A DNA stretch of 64,000 bases from Cognatiluteimonas lumbrici (GTDB lineage: Bacteria; Pseudomonadota; Gammaproteobacteria; Xanthomonadales; Xanthomonadaceae). Location: assembly GCF_006476065.1 (NCBI RefSeq), contig NZ_ML636798.1, positions 2,244,207 through 2,308,206 on the forward strand, read 5' to 3'. The position numbers and the translations under genes were made by a program. Below are positions 43,263 to 54,294 of this stretch, piece by piece; position 1 is the first letter of the stretch; every line of letters starts with the position of its first letter. The notes below the pieces were generated by a model that saw only the letters and a list, made by a program, of their open reading frames with translations, searched no databases and was not told where the DNA came from.

Positions 43263-44570
43263 TCAGCCGGCGTTGCCGGCGGCCGGATCCGGCGTGCCGA
43301 GGCGGATGTCCACGAAGGCTTCGCCGCGCAGTTCGCGCAGGAAGCGCTCCCACTGCTCTTCGAGCTTGCGCTGGCCGATGCTCTCGCGCACCTGCTGGCG
43401 GCGGTTCTCGTCGGCGGCGACGGTCTGCCGCTCGCCCTCGCGCTGGACGATGTGCCAGCCGGCCTGGGTCTTGAAGGGCGCCGACACCTCGCCGTCCTGC
43501 AGCGCCGCGAGTTGCTGCCCGAAGTCCACGCCGTAGGCGTCGCGCGCGAACCAGCCGAGCTCGCCACCGCGCGAGGCGGTGTCCTCGTCCTCGGAGTTCT
43601 CGCGCGCCAGTTCGCCGAAGTCGGCGCCGCCGGCCACGCGCGCGCGCAGCGTTTCCAGCTTCGCCACGGCCGCGGCGTCGTCGCCGGTGACCAGGATGTG
43701 GCGCGCGCGGAACTGGGTGATGGTGCCGGCCCCGGCCTGGGCCTGGCGGATGTCGGTGAGCTGCAGCAGCTGGAAGCCGCTGGGGCCGCGGATCGGGCCG
43801 ATCACTCCGCCGGGCTGCATCTGCATGATCACCTGGGTGAACGACGGCGGGATCTCGTCGATGTTGCGCCAGCCCAAGTCGCCGCCTTCCAGCGCGTTGG
43901 GGCTGTCGGAGTAGCGCACCGCGGCGGCGGCGAAGTCGATGCCGCCCTGGCGGAGCTCGGCGAGGATGCGGTTGGCCTTCTCCTGCGCCGTGGCGATCTG
44001 GTCGGCGGAGGCGCCCTCGGGCACCCCGACCAGGATGTGGGCGAGGCGGTACTGCGCGCCGCCGCCCTGCTGGTTGGCGAGCGCGGCATCCACTTCGCCC
44101 TCGCTGACGCTCACGCGCCCCTGGGCGAAGCTCTGGCGCATGCGCTGGATCAGGATCTCGTCGCGAACCGACTCGCGCAGGTCGGCCAGGGTCATGCCGC
44201 TGCGCGCGAGCTCGCCCACCAGGCCCTCGAGGCTGGTGTTGTTCTGCTGCGCGATGCCGGCGATGGCCGCGTCCAGCTCCTGCTCGCTGACCTCCATGCC
44301 GGAGGCGCGCGCGCGGGCGACCTGCAGCTGGGTCAGGACCATGCGCTCGAGCACCTGGCGCTCGAGGTATTCGCGCGGCGGGAGCTGGTCCTCGCGTCCG
44401 GCGAACTGGCCGTAGATGTTGCGCAGCGCGCGGTCGAGCTCGCTGCGCAGGATGACGTCCTCGTCCACGACGGCGACGATGCGGTCGAGCGGCTGGAGTT
44501 GCTGGGCCGTGGCCTGCGCCAGCGGGAAGAGCCCGGCAAGGGCAAGGAGGCAGGCAAGCAGTCGGGTCAT
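43263..44570 (-). CDS. surA: Periplasmic chaperone and peptidyl-prolyl isomerase SurA
   Basis: The protein has 435 residues, with a signal peptide (MTRLLACLLALAGLFPLAQATA), a SurA N-terminal chaperone domain (about 25-165; LDRIVAVVDEDVILRSELD) and two parvulin domains. The latter are at about 170-275 (YRLAHILVGVPEG) and 285-390 (FRARHILVTGDD). It escorts outer-membrane proteins through the periplasm, including LptD, whose gene is directly upstream and overlaps it by ATGA (44567-44570). Confidence 0.95.
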   Translation of the reverse strand: MTRLLACLLALAGLFPLAQATAQQLQPLDRIVAVVDEDVILRSELDRALRNIYGQFAGREDQLPPREYLERQVLERMVLTQLQVARARASGMEVSEQELDAAIAGIAQQNNTSLEGLVGELARSGMTLADLRESVRDEILIQRMRQSFAQGRVSVSEGEVDAALANQQGGGAQYRLAHILVGVPEGASADQIATAQEKANRILAELRQGGIDFAAAAVRYSDSPNALEGGDLGWRNIDEIPPSFTQVIMQMQPGGVIGPIRGPSGFQLLQLTDIRQAQAGAGTITQFRARHILVTGDDAAAVAKLETLRARVAGGADFGELARENSEDEDTASRGGELGWFARDAYGVDFGQQLAALQDGEVSAPFKTQAGWHIVQREGERQTVAADENRRQQVRESIGQRKLEEQWERFLRELRGEAFVDIRLGTPDPAAGNAG

Positions 44571-46930
44571 GGCGTCGGGTCGGGGGAGTGGGCGTCACCG
44601 TCCGGATCAGGGGCGACCTCGGAGGGCGGGACCAGGTACAGGTCCTCGCGATAGTAGCCGAGGATAGCACGGCGCAAGCGGCTCTCCGTGTCCGGGCCGG
44701 CCGAGCCCAGGCCCTTCAGTTCGATCTCGAACTGCAGCGAGGTGCCGAGGTCGCCTTCGCGGTTGTGCACGTGCCGCCGGCCCACCAGGCGCACCGCCAT
44801 GCAGCAGCTGTCCCACTGCACGCCGGCGATGCCCTCGAGCAGCTGGCGGTCGTCCAGCGAGTAGTAATAGCGCCCGACCAGGCTCCAGGACGGATTCAGC
44901 GGGTACAGGAAGTTGAGGTCCACCTGCTCGAGCAGGTCGCGCCGGTAGCGGTAGGAGAAGTTGACCACGCCGGTGTCGCCGACCAGGTACCGGGTGCGCA
45001 GGCTGGCGAGGTCCTTGCGCCGGAACTTGGGATCCCACTGGTAGGAGCCGCCGAGGCTCCAGCGGTCGTTGACCGCGTAGCTGATGTCGCCGACCCAGGC
45101 CGACTTGCCGCGCTCCACCGGCTCCTCGCCCGGCGCGGTGACCCGCGAGTCGTCGAAGTAGCGGATCTGCCCCAGGCTCGCCGACAGCTTCTCGCGCCCG
45201 TCGGACTGGCGCAGCAGGCGGGTGGAGACCGCGAGCGTCAGCTGGTTGGCGTCGGTCTGCCGGTCGGCGCCGGTGTAGCGGTTGTCGCGGAACAGCTGGC
45301 CCCAGCTGAAGGTCATCGGCCGGGTGTCGAACAACGGCAGCCCGGACTGGTCGCGGTAGGGCACGCGCAGGTAGAACAGGCGCGGTTCCAGCGTCTGCAG
45401 GTAGTCCTCGCCGCGGATGTCGGCGTCGCGCTCGAAGAACAGGCCGGCGTCCAGCGACGCGATCGGCAGGCTGCGGCGCGGCGAATCGCTGCCCGCGGCC
45501 GCGGCCAGCGGTTCGTCCAGGCGGTAGCTGGTGTGGCGCCAGGCCAGCTTCGGGGTCATGAACCAGCTCGCGCCCTGCAGCGGCATGCTGACGAAGGGCC
45601 TGGCGTCGAAGCGGCTGCCGCCGGGCTTGTCCGGGTGGTGGAAGCGCACGGCCTCGGCATCCATGCCCAGGGTAAGCCACTCGGCGAAGGGCTGTTCCCA
45701 GGAGGCGAAGGCGCGCGGGAGCCGGTCGTGCGGCAGCACCAGGTCCGACAGGGTGTAGTCGGCGAGCTGGTAGTGGTCGGCCATCAGGCCGGCGCTCCAG
45801 TAGCGGCCCTGGCCGTACACGCCGACATTGCTGGTCAGGGCATACGGCGCCAGCCCGTCGATGTTGTTGCTGAAGTCCTCGAGGTAGCGCGGGTCGCTGA
45901 TCCAGTTGAGGTTGCCGCGCGCGATCCAGCTGCCGGACAGCCGCTGGTGGCCGCGGAAACTGAACTGGCCGCGGTCGTCGTCGCGCCGGTTCTCCAGCGG
46001 ATAGCCCTTCTCGATGAACTCCGCGGTCTCCTCGTCGCGCTCGCGGCTGGCGAGGCGGTCGGACGGCAGGTAGTCGAACTCCAGGGTGCCGGCGCCGCCC
46101 TCCACCAGGTAGCGGAACTGGGTGCCGAGCTGCACGCCGCGCTCGGTCATCAGCCGCGGGGTCAGGGTGGCGTCGTAGTTCGGCGCCAGGTTGAGGTAGA
46201 TCGGCTGGCGGTAGTCGAAGCCGTTGCGGCTCGACGAGCCCACCGCCGGGTAGAGCAGGCCGGTGCGGCGGCGGTCGTCAACCGGGAACGGGAACCAGGG
46301 CACGTACAGCACCGGCACCTTGCCCACGCGCAGCACCGCGCCGCGCGCGACGCCCATGCCTTCCTCGGTGTCCACGTCGATGCGGCGGGCGCGCAGCTCC
46401 CAGCTGCGTTCGCCGGGCGGGCAGGTCGAATAGGTGGCGCCGTACAGCGAGCCGAGCGGCCCGTGCATGGTGATGTGGTCGGCGCCGCCGTTGCCGCGCC
46501 GCGAAACCAGCTGGTAGCTGACGTCGTTGAGCTGGTGGGTGTCGCTGTTCTGGTTGCCCTCGGCGGTTTCCGCGACCAGGCGCATGCCCGAATCCTGGTA
46601 GCGCACGCTGCCGGTGGCGACGTAGGTGCCGGTCTCGCTCTCGTAGGTGAGCTTGTCCGTGCCGAGGAACTGGTCGCCACGACGGAGCGACACGTTGCCC
46701 TCGAACACGGGCTTTTCCTCGGTCCCGCCCAGGGTGTCGCCGTAGATGTCGGTCGGCTGGTCGACGCGCGTGCTGGTGATGCCGGTCGGGTTCTGCGCAT
46801 CCGGGAACGCCGGGATGGCATCCACGACCGGGCACAGGCGCCAGTCTTCCGGGCGTTCGTCGGCGGCGTGGGCCGACAGCGACAGGGCGACCAGCGCGGG
46901 GAGCGGCAGCAGTCTGAGGGCTTTGCGCAC
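44567..46930 (-). CDS. lptD: LPS-assembly protein LptD
   Basis: The protein has 787 residues from a GTG start at 46930 (signal KALRLLPLPALVALSLSAHA). An ATG at 46993 would add 21 residues and a worse signal peptide. It has an N-terminal periplasmic OstA/jellyroll domain (about 60-200; FEGNVSLRRGDQFLGTDKLTYES) and a C-terminal beta-barrel (about 220-770). With LptE it inserts LPS into the outer leaflet. The family's N-terminal cysteine is seen in RLCPVVD. It is the first gene of the lptD-surA-pdxA-rsmA operon. Confidence 0.93.
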   Translation of the reverse strand: MRKALRLLPLPALVALSLSAHAADERPEDWRLCPVVDAIPAFPDAQNPTGITSTRVDQPTDIYGDTLGGTEEKPVFEGNVSLRRGDQFLGTDKLTYESETGTYVATGSVRYQDSGMRLVAETAEGNQNSDTHQLNDVSYQLVSRRGNGGADHITMHGPLGSLYGATYSTCPPGERSWELRARRIDVDTEEGMGVARGAVLRVGKVPVLYVPWFPFPVDDRRRTGLLYPAVGSSSRNGFDYRQPIYLNLAPNYDATLTPRLMTERGVQLGTQFRYLVEGGAGTLEFDYLPSDRLASRERDEETAEFIEKGYPLENRRDDDRGQFSFRGHQRLSGSWIARGNLNWISDPRYLEDFSNNIDGLAPYALTSNVGVYGQGRYWSAGLMADHYQLADYTLSDLVLPHDRLPRAFASWEQPFAEWLTLGMDAEAVRFHHPDKPGGSRFDARPFVSMPLQGASWFMTPKLAWRHTSYRLDEPLAAAAGSDSPRRSLPIASLDAGLFFERDADIRGEDYLQTLEPRLFYLRVPYRDQSGLPLFDTRPMTFSWGQLFRDNRYTGADRQTDANQLTLAVSTRLLRQSDGREKLSASLGQIRYFDDSRVTAPGEEPVERGKSAWVGDISYAVNDRWSLGGSYQWDPKFRRKDLASLRTRYLVGDTGVVNFSYRYRRDLLEQVDLNFLYPLNPSWSLVGRYYYSLDDRQLLEGIAGVQWDSCCMAVRLVGRRHVHNREGDLGTSLQFEIELKGLGSAGPDTESRLRRAILGYYREDLYLVPPSEVAPDPDGDAHSPDPTP

Positions 46931-47000
46931 GCGGGGGACCGGGATCGGAAACGGCGGACAGCTTGCCGCATTGCCGGTGTACCGGCAATTCACGCCACGC

Positions 47001-47567
47001 TCAGGTGCCGGTCGCCGGACGCCGCCGCTCGTGCTTCCAGACCACCTCGCCGTGGCCGTCGCGGCGGGCCAAGACGCGGGCCAGCACGAACAGCAGGTCG
47101 GAGAGCCGGTTGAGGTAGCGGATCGCCTGCGGACGGACGTCCTCGGCGCTGGCGAGGGTCACCGTGGCGCGCTCGGCGCGGCGCACGATCGTGCGCGCGA
47201 GGTGGCAGCGCGCCGCCGCCTCGCCGCCGCCCGGCAGGATGAATTCCTTCAGTGGCGGCAGGTCGGCGTTGTAGCCGTCGAGCGCGCGCTCCAGGGCCTC
47301 GATGTCGGCGTCGCCGATGGCGGCGTGCCCGGGGATGCAGAGCTCGCCGCCTAGGTCGAACAGCTGGTGCTGCACGGTGGTCAGCAGGTCGGCCACGTCC
47401 TGCGGCACCGGGCTGGCGAGGACCACGCCGATCGCGGAGTTGGCCTCGTCAACGGTGCCGTAGGCGGCGACCCGGGCCGAGTCCTTGGCGACGCGGGTGC
47501 CGTCGCCCAGGCCGGTGCTGCCGTCGTCGCCGGTGCGCGTGTAGATCTTCGACAGGCGGTTGCCCAT
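47001..47567 (-). CDS. Cob(I)alamin adenosyltransferase, PduO type
   Basis: The protein has 188 residues and converts cob(I)alamin to adenosylcobalamin. PduO-type motifs are KIYTRTGDDGSTGLGDGTRV, YGTVDEANSAIGV, and the C-terminal RTIVRRAERATVTL and YLNRLSDLLFVLAR. No cobalamin synthesis genes are present, so it would serve salvage. Its start is 7 nt after the stop of the DUF6580-like membrane protein, so the pair is one operon. Confidence 0.94.
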   Translation of the reverse strand: MGNRLSKIYTRTGDDGSTGLGDGTRVAKDSARVAAYGTVDEANSAIGVVLASPVPQDVADLLTTVQHQLFDLGGELCIPGHAAIGDADIEALERALDGYNADLPPLKEFILPGGGEAAARCHLARTIVRRAERATVTLASAEDVRPQAIRYLNRLSDLLFVLARVLARRDGHGEVVWKHERRRPATGT

Positions 47568-47574
47568 GCGGGCG

Positions 47575-48144
47575 TCAGACCGTCTGCGCGGCGAGCACCG
47601 GGAGCCGGCGGCGGAGCAGGGCGAACCCGCCGAACAGCAGCGCGGCGTAGGCGAGCGTGCCGAGCAGGGTCCACTTGAAGAACGGGATGCCGGCGACGAA
47701 CGCCGCCATCAGCCCGGCGCCGGTCTGCGGATAGAACGGCGAGGCCAGCCACGCAGCGAAATTGGTCACCACGAAGAACAGCACCGAGCCGGCGAGCGAG
47801 AAGCCGAGCAGGCGGGGGCCGGTGACGCGGCCCCGCAGGCCGAAGCCGAGCACCGTGGACAGCGCGATGCACGCATACACGGACCAGAAGCTGATGCCGC
47901 CGATGTAGCCGGCGTAGCTGGCGCCCAGCACCGCCCCGAGCACCAGGTCGGACAGCAGCAGCGCCACCAGCGGAACCAGCAGCGCGAGCTGGCGCGAAGC
48001 GAAGTACGCGCCACCGAACAGCGCGATCGCCTCCACCGGCGAGAAGTTCGGCGGATGCGGCAGCAGCCGCGACAGCGCGGCGGCGGCGATCAGGCCGGTC
48101 AGCACCAGCGGGCCGGGGGCGAAGGCAGTGGCGGTTCGATTCAT
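47575..48144 (-). CDS. DUF6580-like small integral membrane protein
   Basis: The protein has 189 residues and about six membrane segments, starting with residues 12-30. The conserved block LPHPPNFSPVEAIALFGGAYF (about 28-48) and later FFVVTNFAAWLASPFYPQ match DUF6580. In size and topology it resembles substrate-binding S components of ECF vitamin transporters, but no ECF module is encoded here. Being co-transcribed with a PduO adenosyltransferase suggests a role in cobalamin or precursor uptake. This is inference; no function is known to me. It has a single cysteine, C92. Confidence 0.75.
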   Translation of the reverse strand: MNRTATAFAPGPLVLTGLIAAAALSRLLPHPPNFSPVEAIALFGGAYFASRQLALLVPLVALLLSDLVLGAVLGASYAGYIGGISFWSVYACIALSTVLGFGLRGRVTGPRLLGFSLAGSVLFFVVTNFAAWLASPFYPQTGAGLMAAFVAGIPFFKWTLLGTLAYAALLFGGFALLRRRLPVLAAQTV

Positions 48145-48192
48145 GTCGTGTCGTGCAGTCGATGGAGCCGGAACCGGTAGCATAGCGCAGCC

Positions 48193-49461
48193 ATGGAGAC
48201 CCCCGCGCACGCACGCCCGGAAAAGCAGGACCCCCAAGGGCAGCGCCGCGCCGCGCCCACCGCCAGGCACGACGTGGTGGTGGTCGGCGGCGGCCTGGTC
48301 GGCGCCAGCCTGGCGATCGCGCTGGAACGCATCGGCGTGGACGTGGCGCTGGTCGAGGCCACGCCGCCGGGCGCGTTGCCGGCGGTGTTCGACCAGCGCA
48401 ACCTGAGTTTCGCCGAGGCCACCGTCAACGCGCTGGACGCGCTCGGGGTGATGGCGCTGCTGCGCATGCCGCGCGCGCCGATCCGGCGCATCCACGTCAG
48501 CCGCCGTGGCGATTTCGGGCGCGTGCTGCTGGACGCGCCTGCCTACGGCCGCGACTGCTTCGGAGAGATCGTGGTCGCGCGCGACTTCGGCGACGCGCTG
48601 GAGGCGCGGCTCGCGGCGCTGCCGCGCATCGCCCGCTACCGTCCCGCGCGCTTCCTCGGCCTGGAGGCCGGGGACGATGGCCTGCGCCGGCTGCGCCTGG
48701 CCGGCAGCGCCGGGGAATCCACGATCGCGACGCGGCTGCTGGTGGCGGCCGACGGCGCGCGCAGCAGCGTCCGCGACGCGCTCGGCATCGGCGTTGCGCA
48801 GCACGACTACGGGCAGGCGTTGTTCGTGGCCCGGGTGCGCACCTCGCGCGCGCCCGACGGCACCGCCTGGGAGCGCCTCGGTCCGCACGGCCCGACCGCG
48901 CTGCTGCCGCGCGGCGACGGCTGCCATGGCCTGGTGCACGGCGTGGATGCAGCCGAGGCCGACGCGGTCGCCGCGCTCGACGACGCCGGATGGCTGGCGC
49001 GGCTGCAGCGCGAGTTCGGCTGGCGCGCCGGGCGTTTCCTCGGGATCGGCGAGCGTTCCCGCCACTTGGCCGTGCGCGTGTGTGCCGAACGGCTGGTCGC
49101 GCCGCGCGCGGTGCTGGTCGGCAACGCTGCGCAGTCGGTGCATCCGCTCGGCGCGCAGGGATTCAACCTCGGCCTGCGCGACGCGCTGACCCTGGCGGAG
49201 CTGCTGGAGGGCACCGCCGACCCGGGCAGCGACGCCCTGCTGGCCGCGTATGCGGCGCGGCGCGAGGAAGACCGCGCGCGCACGCTCGCGTTCTCCGACG
49301 GACTGGCGCGCCTGAGCGCCTCCCCCGGCACCGTGCCGCGATTGCTGCGTGCCGCCGGGATGGCGGCGGTGGACCGCTCGCCGACCCTGCAGGGCTGGCT
49401 GGTGGGCGGCGCCATGGGCTATCGCGGCGACGTGCCGCGGCTGTCGCGGGGCAACGCGTGA
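48193..49461 (+). CDS. ubiH: Ubiquinone hydroxylase, UbiH-like FAD monooxygenase
   Basis: The protein has 422 residues. The FAD GxGxxG motif is VVVGGGLVGASLAIAL (about 28-43), the mid-sequence DG motif is LVAADGARSSVR, and the late motif is VLVGNAAQSVHPLGAQGFNLGLRDA. It hydroxylates the ubiquinone ring (2-octaprenyl-6-methoxyphenol type) during coenzyme Q synthesis. NAAQSVHP in place of DAAHxxHP is typical of UbiH. The stop overlaps the GTG of the next hydroxylase. Confidence 0.88.
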   Translation: METPAHARPEKQDPQGQRRAAPTARHDVVVVGGGLVGASLAIALERIGVDVALVEATPPGALPAVFDQRNLSFAEATVNALDALGVMALLRMPRAPIRRIHVSRRGDFGRVLLDAPAYGRDCFGEIVVARDFGDALEARLAALPRIARYRPARFLGLEAGDDGLRRLRLAGSAGESTIATRLLVAADGARSSVRDALGIGVAQHDYGQALFVARVRTSRAPDGTAWERLGPHGPTALLPRGDGCHGLVHGVDAAEADAVAALDDAGWLARLQREFGWRAGRFLGIGERSRHLAVRVCAERLVAPRAVLVGNAAQSVHPLGAQGFNLGLRDALTLAELLEGTADPGSDALLAAYAARREEDRARTLAFSDGLARLSASPGTVPRLLRAAGMAAVDRSPTLQGWLVGGAMGYRGDVPRLSRGNA

Positions 49462-50636
49462 GCCGGCGCATGGTCCTGGATGCCGTGGTCGCCGGCGGCG
49501 GCGTGGTCGGCGCTGCGTGCGCGCTGGCGCTGGCGGGCGAGGGCTTGGAGGTCGCGCTCGTGGAGGCGGCGCTGGCGCCGAGCTGGACGCCGACGCCCCC
49601 GGACCTGCGGGTGTTCGCGTTCGCTGCGGACAATGCACGGCTGTTCGAGGGCCTGGGCGTCTGGCAGGACATCGTTTCCGCGCGGGCGCAGCCCTACCGG
49701 CGCATGCGCGTGTGGGACGCCGCCGGCGGCGGCGAGCTGGCCTTCGACGCCGATGCCTACGGCCGCCGCGAACTCGGCTGGATCGTGGAGAACACGCTGC
49801 TGCAGGACCGCCTGTGGGCGGCGCTGCCGCGCGCCGGCGTGCGCCTGCACTGCCCCGCCAGGGTGGAGGCGCTGGAACAGGACGAGGCCGGCGTGCGCCT
49901 GCGCCTGGACGACGGCGGCTGGCTGCAGGCGCGGATCGCGGTGGCCGCCGACGGCGCGCGCTCGACGCTGCGCGAACTCGCCGGCATCGGCACCGCGTCG
50001 CGCGACTACGGGCAGCGCGGCGTGGTCGGTTACGTCGCCGGCGAGCGCCCGCACGAAGACACCGCCTGGCAGCGCTTCCTGCCCGGCGGCCCGCTCGCGG
50101 TGCTGCCGTTCGCGGACGGCAGCTGCTCGATCGTGTGGAGCCTGCCCGCGGACGAGGCTGCGCGCGTGCTCGCGCTGGACGACGCTGCGTTCGGCCATGA
50201 GCTGACGCGCGCGTTCGACCGCCGGCTGGGCGCGATGACGCCGGTGTCGCCGCGTGCGGCGTTCCCCCTGCGGCGGCAGCTGGCATCAGATTACGCGCAC
50301 GGACGCGTGCTGGTGCTCGGCGACGCCGCGCACGTCGTGCATCCGCTGGCGGGGCAGGGCGTGAACCTGGGGCTGCGCGACGTCGCGGCGCTCGCCGCCC
50401 TGGTTGGTGACGCCCGCAGCCGTGGCGGAGACTGGGCGAGCCCGGCGCGCCTGCGGCGATGGGCGCGGACGCGGCGCAGCGAAGCGGCGGTGGCCGCGCA
50501 CGCGTTCGAGGCGATCCACGACGTCTACACCTCGGACAACGTGGCAGCGGCCCTGCTGCGAGGGCCGCTGCTGGGGTTGGCGGGCCGGCTGCCGCCGGTC
50601 ACCCACGGCCTCTGGCGGCGCGCCTCGGGCCTGTAA
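49458..50636 (+). CDS. Ubiquinone hydroxylase, UbiI/UbiF-like FAD monooxygenase
   Basis: The protein has 392 residues. GTG 49458 overlaps the ubiH stop (GTGA); an ATG at 49470 is the alternative. FAD motifs are VVAGGGVVGAACALAL, VAADGARSTLRELAG and LVLGDAAHVVHPLAGQGVNLGL. It belongs with UbiI, UbiF and UbiM; which ring position it hydroxylates cannot be decided here. Tandem ubiH-ubiI is a standard arrangement. Confidence 0.88.
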   Translation: MSRRMVLDAVVAGGGVVGAACALALAGEGLEVALVEAALAPSWTPTPPDLRVFAFAADNARLFEGLGVWQDIVSARAQPYRRMRVWDAAGGGELAFDADAYGRRELGWIVENTLLQDRLWAALPRAGVRLHCPARVEALEQDEAGVRLRLDDGGWLQARIAVAADGARSTLRELAGIGTASRDYGQRGVVGYVAGERPHEDTAWQRFLPGGPLAVLPFADGSCSIVWSLPADEAARVLALDDAAFGHELTRAFDRRLGAMTPVSPRAAFPLRRQLASDYAHGRVLVLGDAAHVVHPLAGQGVNLGLRDVAALAALVGDARSRGGDWASPARLRRWARTRRSEAAVAAHAFEAIHDVYTSDNVAAALLRGPLLGLAGRLPPVTHGLWRRASGL

Positions 50637-50640
50637 GCGG

Positions 50641-51414
50641 TCAGCGCACCGGCTGGCCGCCCGACGGGACTTCGAGCGGGTCGATCCAGTCCTTCATCTC
50701 CGCGCGGCTCAAGCGCCCGTTGTCGTCCAGGTCGACGACGTGGAACTCGCGCATGAGGTCGGCGTTGCCGCGCGCCTCCGCGCGCACGATGGCGCCGTCG
50801 CCGTTGGCATCCATGGCGGCGAAGTCGACGCTGTAGTTCGACGAGATCGAGTTGCCGGGCTGGTCGGTGACGGTGACGTCCGCCCCCGCGCCGGCGCGCA
50901 CGTCCACGTCCACCGGCGGCGTCGGCACCTGCACCTGCGCCGGCGGTGCCAGCGCGGCGTCGGTGGCGACCTGGTGGGCGACCTCGGCGTCGATGGCGGC
51001 GTCGAGCGCGGCCGCGTTGGCCGCGCGGGCGACGTCCTCGGCCTCGTCCGCCACCCTGGAGGCGTCCTTGCTCACCATGTGGCCGATGGCAGCGTCGTTG
51101 GCGGCGGAATCCGCGGCCTGGGCCGCGCCGGTGGCCAGGCCCGCGGCGACGGCCGCCTGGCTGGCGTTGGCCGCGGCCACGCCGGCCGCGAGTTCGGCGG
51201 TCGGGCTGTCCGCGGCGACGTCCGCCGTGGCATCGGCGTCGGCGGCGGCGTCGATCGCGGCGGAGGCGTTCGCGCGCGCGGCGGCCGCGGCTTCGCGAGC
51301 GGCCTCGGCTTCGCGCAGGGCTTCCTGCTGCTCCTGGGTCTGCGCCAGCGCAGGCGCGGTGGCGCCCATGGCGGCGAGCAGGGCGATGGAAAGACAGGCG
51401 TGCTTGCGGGTCAT
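50641..51414 (-). CDS. Secreted EF-hand protein with an alanine-rich domain
   Basis: The protein has 257 residues. A signal peptide (MTRKHACLSIALLAAMGATAPALAQ) is followed by an alanine-rich, acidic low-complexity region (about 26-160) with many EAAREA and DAA-type units. A proline/valine linker (VPTPPVDVDV) and two EF-hand loops end the protein: DANGDGAIVRAE (about 200) and DLDDNGRLSRAE (about 227). Calcium binding is likely because all key loop acids are present. I recognise no closer family. It runs convergent to the Ubi genes, with only 4 nt between stops. Confidence 0.75.
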   Translation of the reverse strand: MTRKHACLSIALLAAMGATAPALAQTQEQQEALREAEAAREAAAAARANASAAIDAAADADATADVAADSPTAELAAGVAAANASQAAVAAGLATGAAQAADSAANDAAIGHMVSKDASRVADEAEDVARAANAAALDAAIDAEVAHQVATDAALAPPAQVQVPTPPVDVDVRAGAGADVTVTDQPGNSISSNYSVDFAAMDANGDGAIVRAEARGNADLMREFHVVDLDDNGRLSRAEMKDWIDPLEVPSGGQPVR

Positions 51415-51500
51415 TGGGGGTGCCTCGCTGATGGGATCGCGGGCCATGCTTGCGCGCGCACCATCAACCACCCGTCAACCCGGGCCGGATTGGCTGAAGC

Positions 51501-52067
51501 TCAGTAGAACGCGCCGCCCAGTTCGCCGTAGGCCTTCAGCACCGTGCAGGCTTCGTCACGACGCAGGTCGCGGACGACTTCGATCCCGCGCCGCTCCAGC
51601 TCTCCGATCCAGTCCTCCGGCAAGGGGCCTTCGTCGAACTCGGTGAGCGATTCGGTGTCCTCGCTGCGCGCGCCGATCAGCAGGCGGTCGATGCCGGCCC
51701 ACACGCTGGCGCCGTAGCACTGGCAGCACGGCTGCGCGGAGGTCGCGAGCACGACCTTGCGCCCGTCCTCGTTCAGGCGCGAGCGCTGCAGGCGCTGCTG
51801 GGCCATGGCGAAGGCCATGATCTCGGCGTGCGCCACCGAGCAGTTCTGCGGCAGCACGCGGTTGACGCCGACCGCGACGACCCGGTCGCGATCGTCGAAG
51901 ATCGCGGCCCCGAACGGCCCGCCGCTGCGCGCCTCGACGTTGCGGCGCGCCAGCTCGATCGCCAGCGCGACCTTGGCCTCGTCGCCGGCGAAGTCGCGGC
52001 CCGACAGGTCGAGTTCGTGCACCCAGGGCGGCAGCGTGAGGTGCAGTTGCAGCGGCAGCATGCCCAT
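51501..52067 (-). CDS. CMP/dCMP-type nucleoside deaminase (guanine deaminase-like)
   Basis: The protein has 188 residues and is a cytidine-deaminase-fold zinc enzyme. The zinc-binding motifs are HAE in CSVAHAEIMAF and PCxxC in SAQPCCQCYGASVW. An N-terminal extension (about 1-30) precedes the AIELARRNVEARSGGPFGA start of the fold. Resemblance is closest to guanine deaminase and related nucleoside deaminases; the base specificity is not readable. It lies 5 nt after the glnS stop and is presumably co-transcribed with it. Confidence 0.85.
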   Translation of the reverse strand: MGMLPLQLHLTLPPWVHELDLSGRDFAGDEAKVALAIELARRNVEARSGGPFGAAIFDDRDRVVAVGVNRVLPQNCSVAHAEIMAFAMAQQRLQRSRLNEDGRKVVLATSAQPCCQCYGASVWAGIDRLLIGARSEDTESLTEFDEGPLPEDWIGELERRGIEVVRDLRRDEACTVLKAYGELGGAFY

Positions 52068-52072
52068 GGCGG

Positions 52073-53833
<1,761 letters not shown>

Positions 53834-53840
53834 GTCGTGC

Positions 53841-54260
53841 TCAGCGGTGGAATTCGCCCGCCGCCTCCGGCTGGTAGCGGATCTCGAGCACGCGCAGGCG
53901 CGTGCTGCGCCCGCCCGGGAGCTGCCACTCGATGCTCTGCCCGGCGCGAAGGCCGAGCAGCGCGCTGCCGACCGGGGCCAGGATCGAGACCTTGTCCGGG
54001 CTGCCGTCGGCATCGCGCGGGTAGACGAGGGTCAGTTCGCGCTCGGCGCCGGTCGCCTCGTCCACGAAGCGGGCGGTGGAATTCATGGTGATCGCGTCGG
54101 CCGGCACGTCCTTCGGCTCGCAGACCTCGGCGCGCGCGAGTTCGTCGCGCAGGCCGTCGAACTGCGGGCCCGCCTGCGCCGGCTGGTCGAGCAGCGCCTC
54201 GAGGCGCTCGCAATCCAGTCGCGAGAGGACCAGGGGCGGGTTGGCGGGAGTGGCAGGCAT
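53841..54260 (-). CDS. rnk: Nucleoside diphosphate kinase regulator, Rnk/GreA-GreB C-domain family
   Basis: The protein has 139 residues. The N-terminal part is a short helical region ([19 protein letters not shown]), and the C-terminal part is the GreA/GreB FKBP-like domain: [38 protein letters not shown]. This fits Rnk, which binds RNA polymerase and affects nucleotide balance. It lacks the long GreA coiled coil, so it should not promote transcript cleavage. An SD-like GGAG precedes the ATG. It is separated from upstream oxyR by a strong hairpin. Confidence 0.88.
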   Translation of the reverse strand: MPATPANPPLVLSRLDCERLEALLDQPAQAGPQFDGLRDELARAEVCEPKDVPADAITMNSTARFVDEATGAERELTLVYPRDADGSPDKVSILAPVGSALLGLRAGQSIEWQLPGGRSTRLRVLEIRYQPEAAGEFHR

Positions 54261-54294
54261 CGGTCTTGCTCCATGTGGCGTTGCCAAAGCGAAC

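Noticed and set aside
48145-48192. Possible cobalamin riboswitch upstream of the DUF6580-PduO operon.
   Set aside because: The divergent gap is only 48 nt, and no B12-box-like sequence is present.
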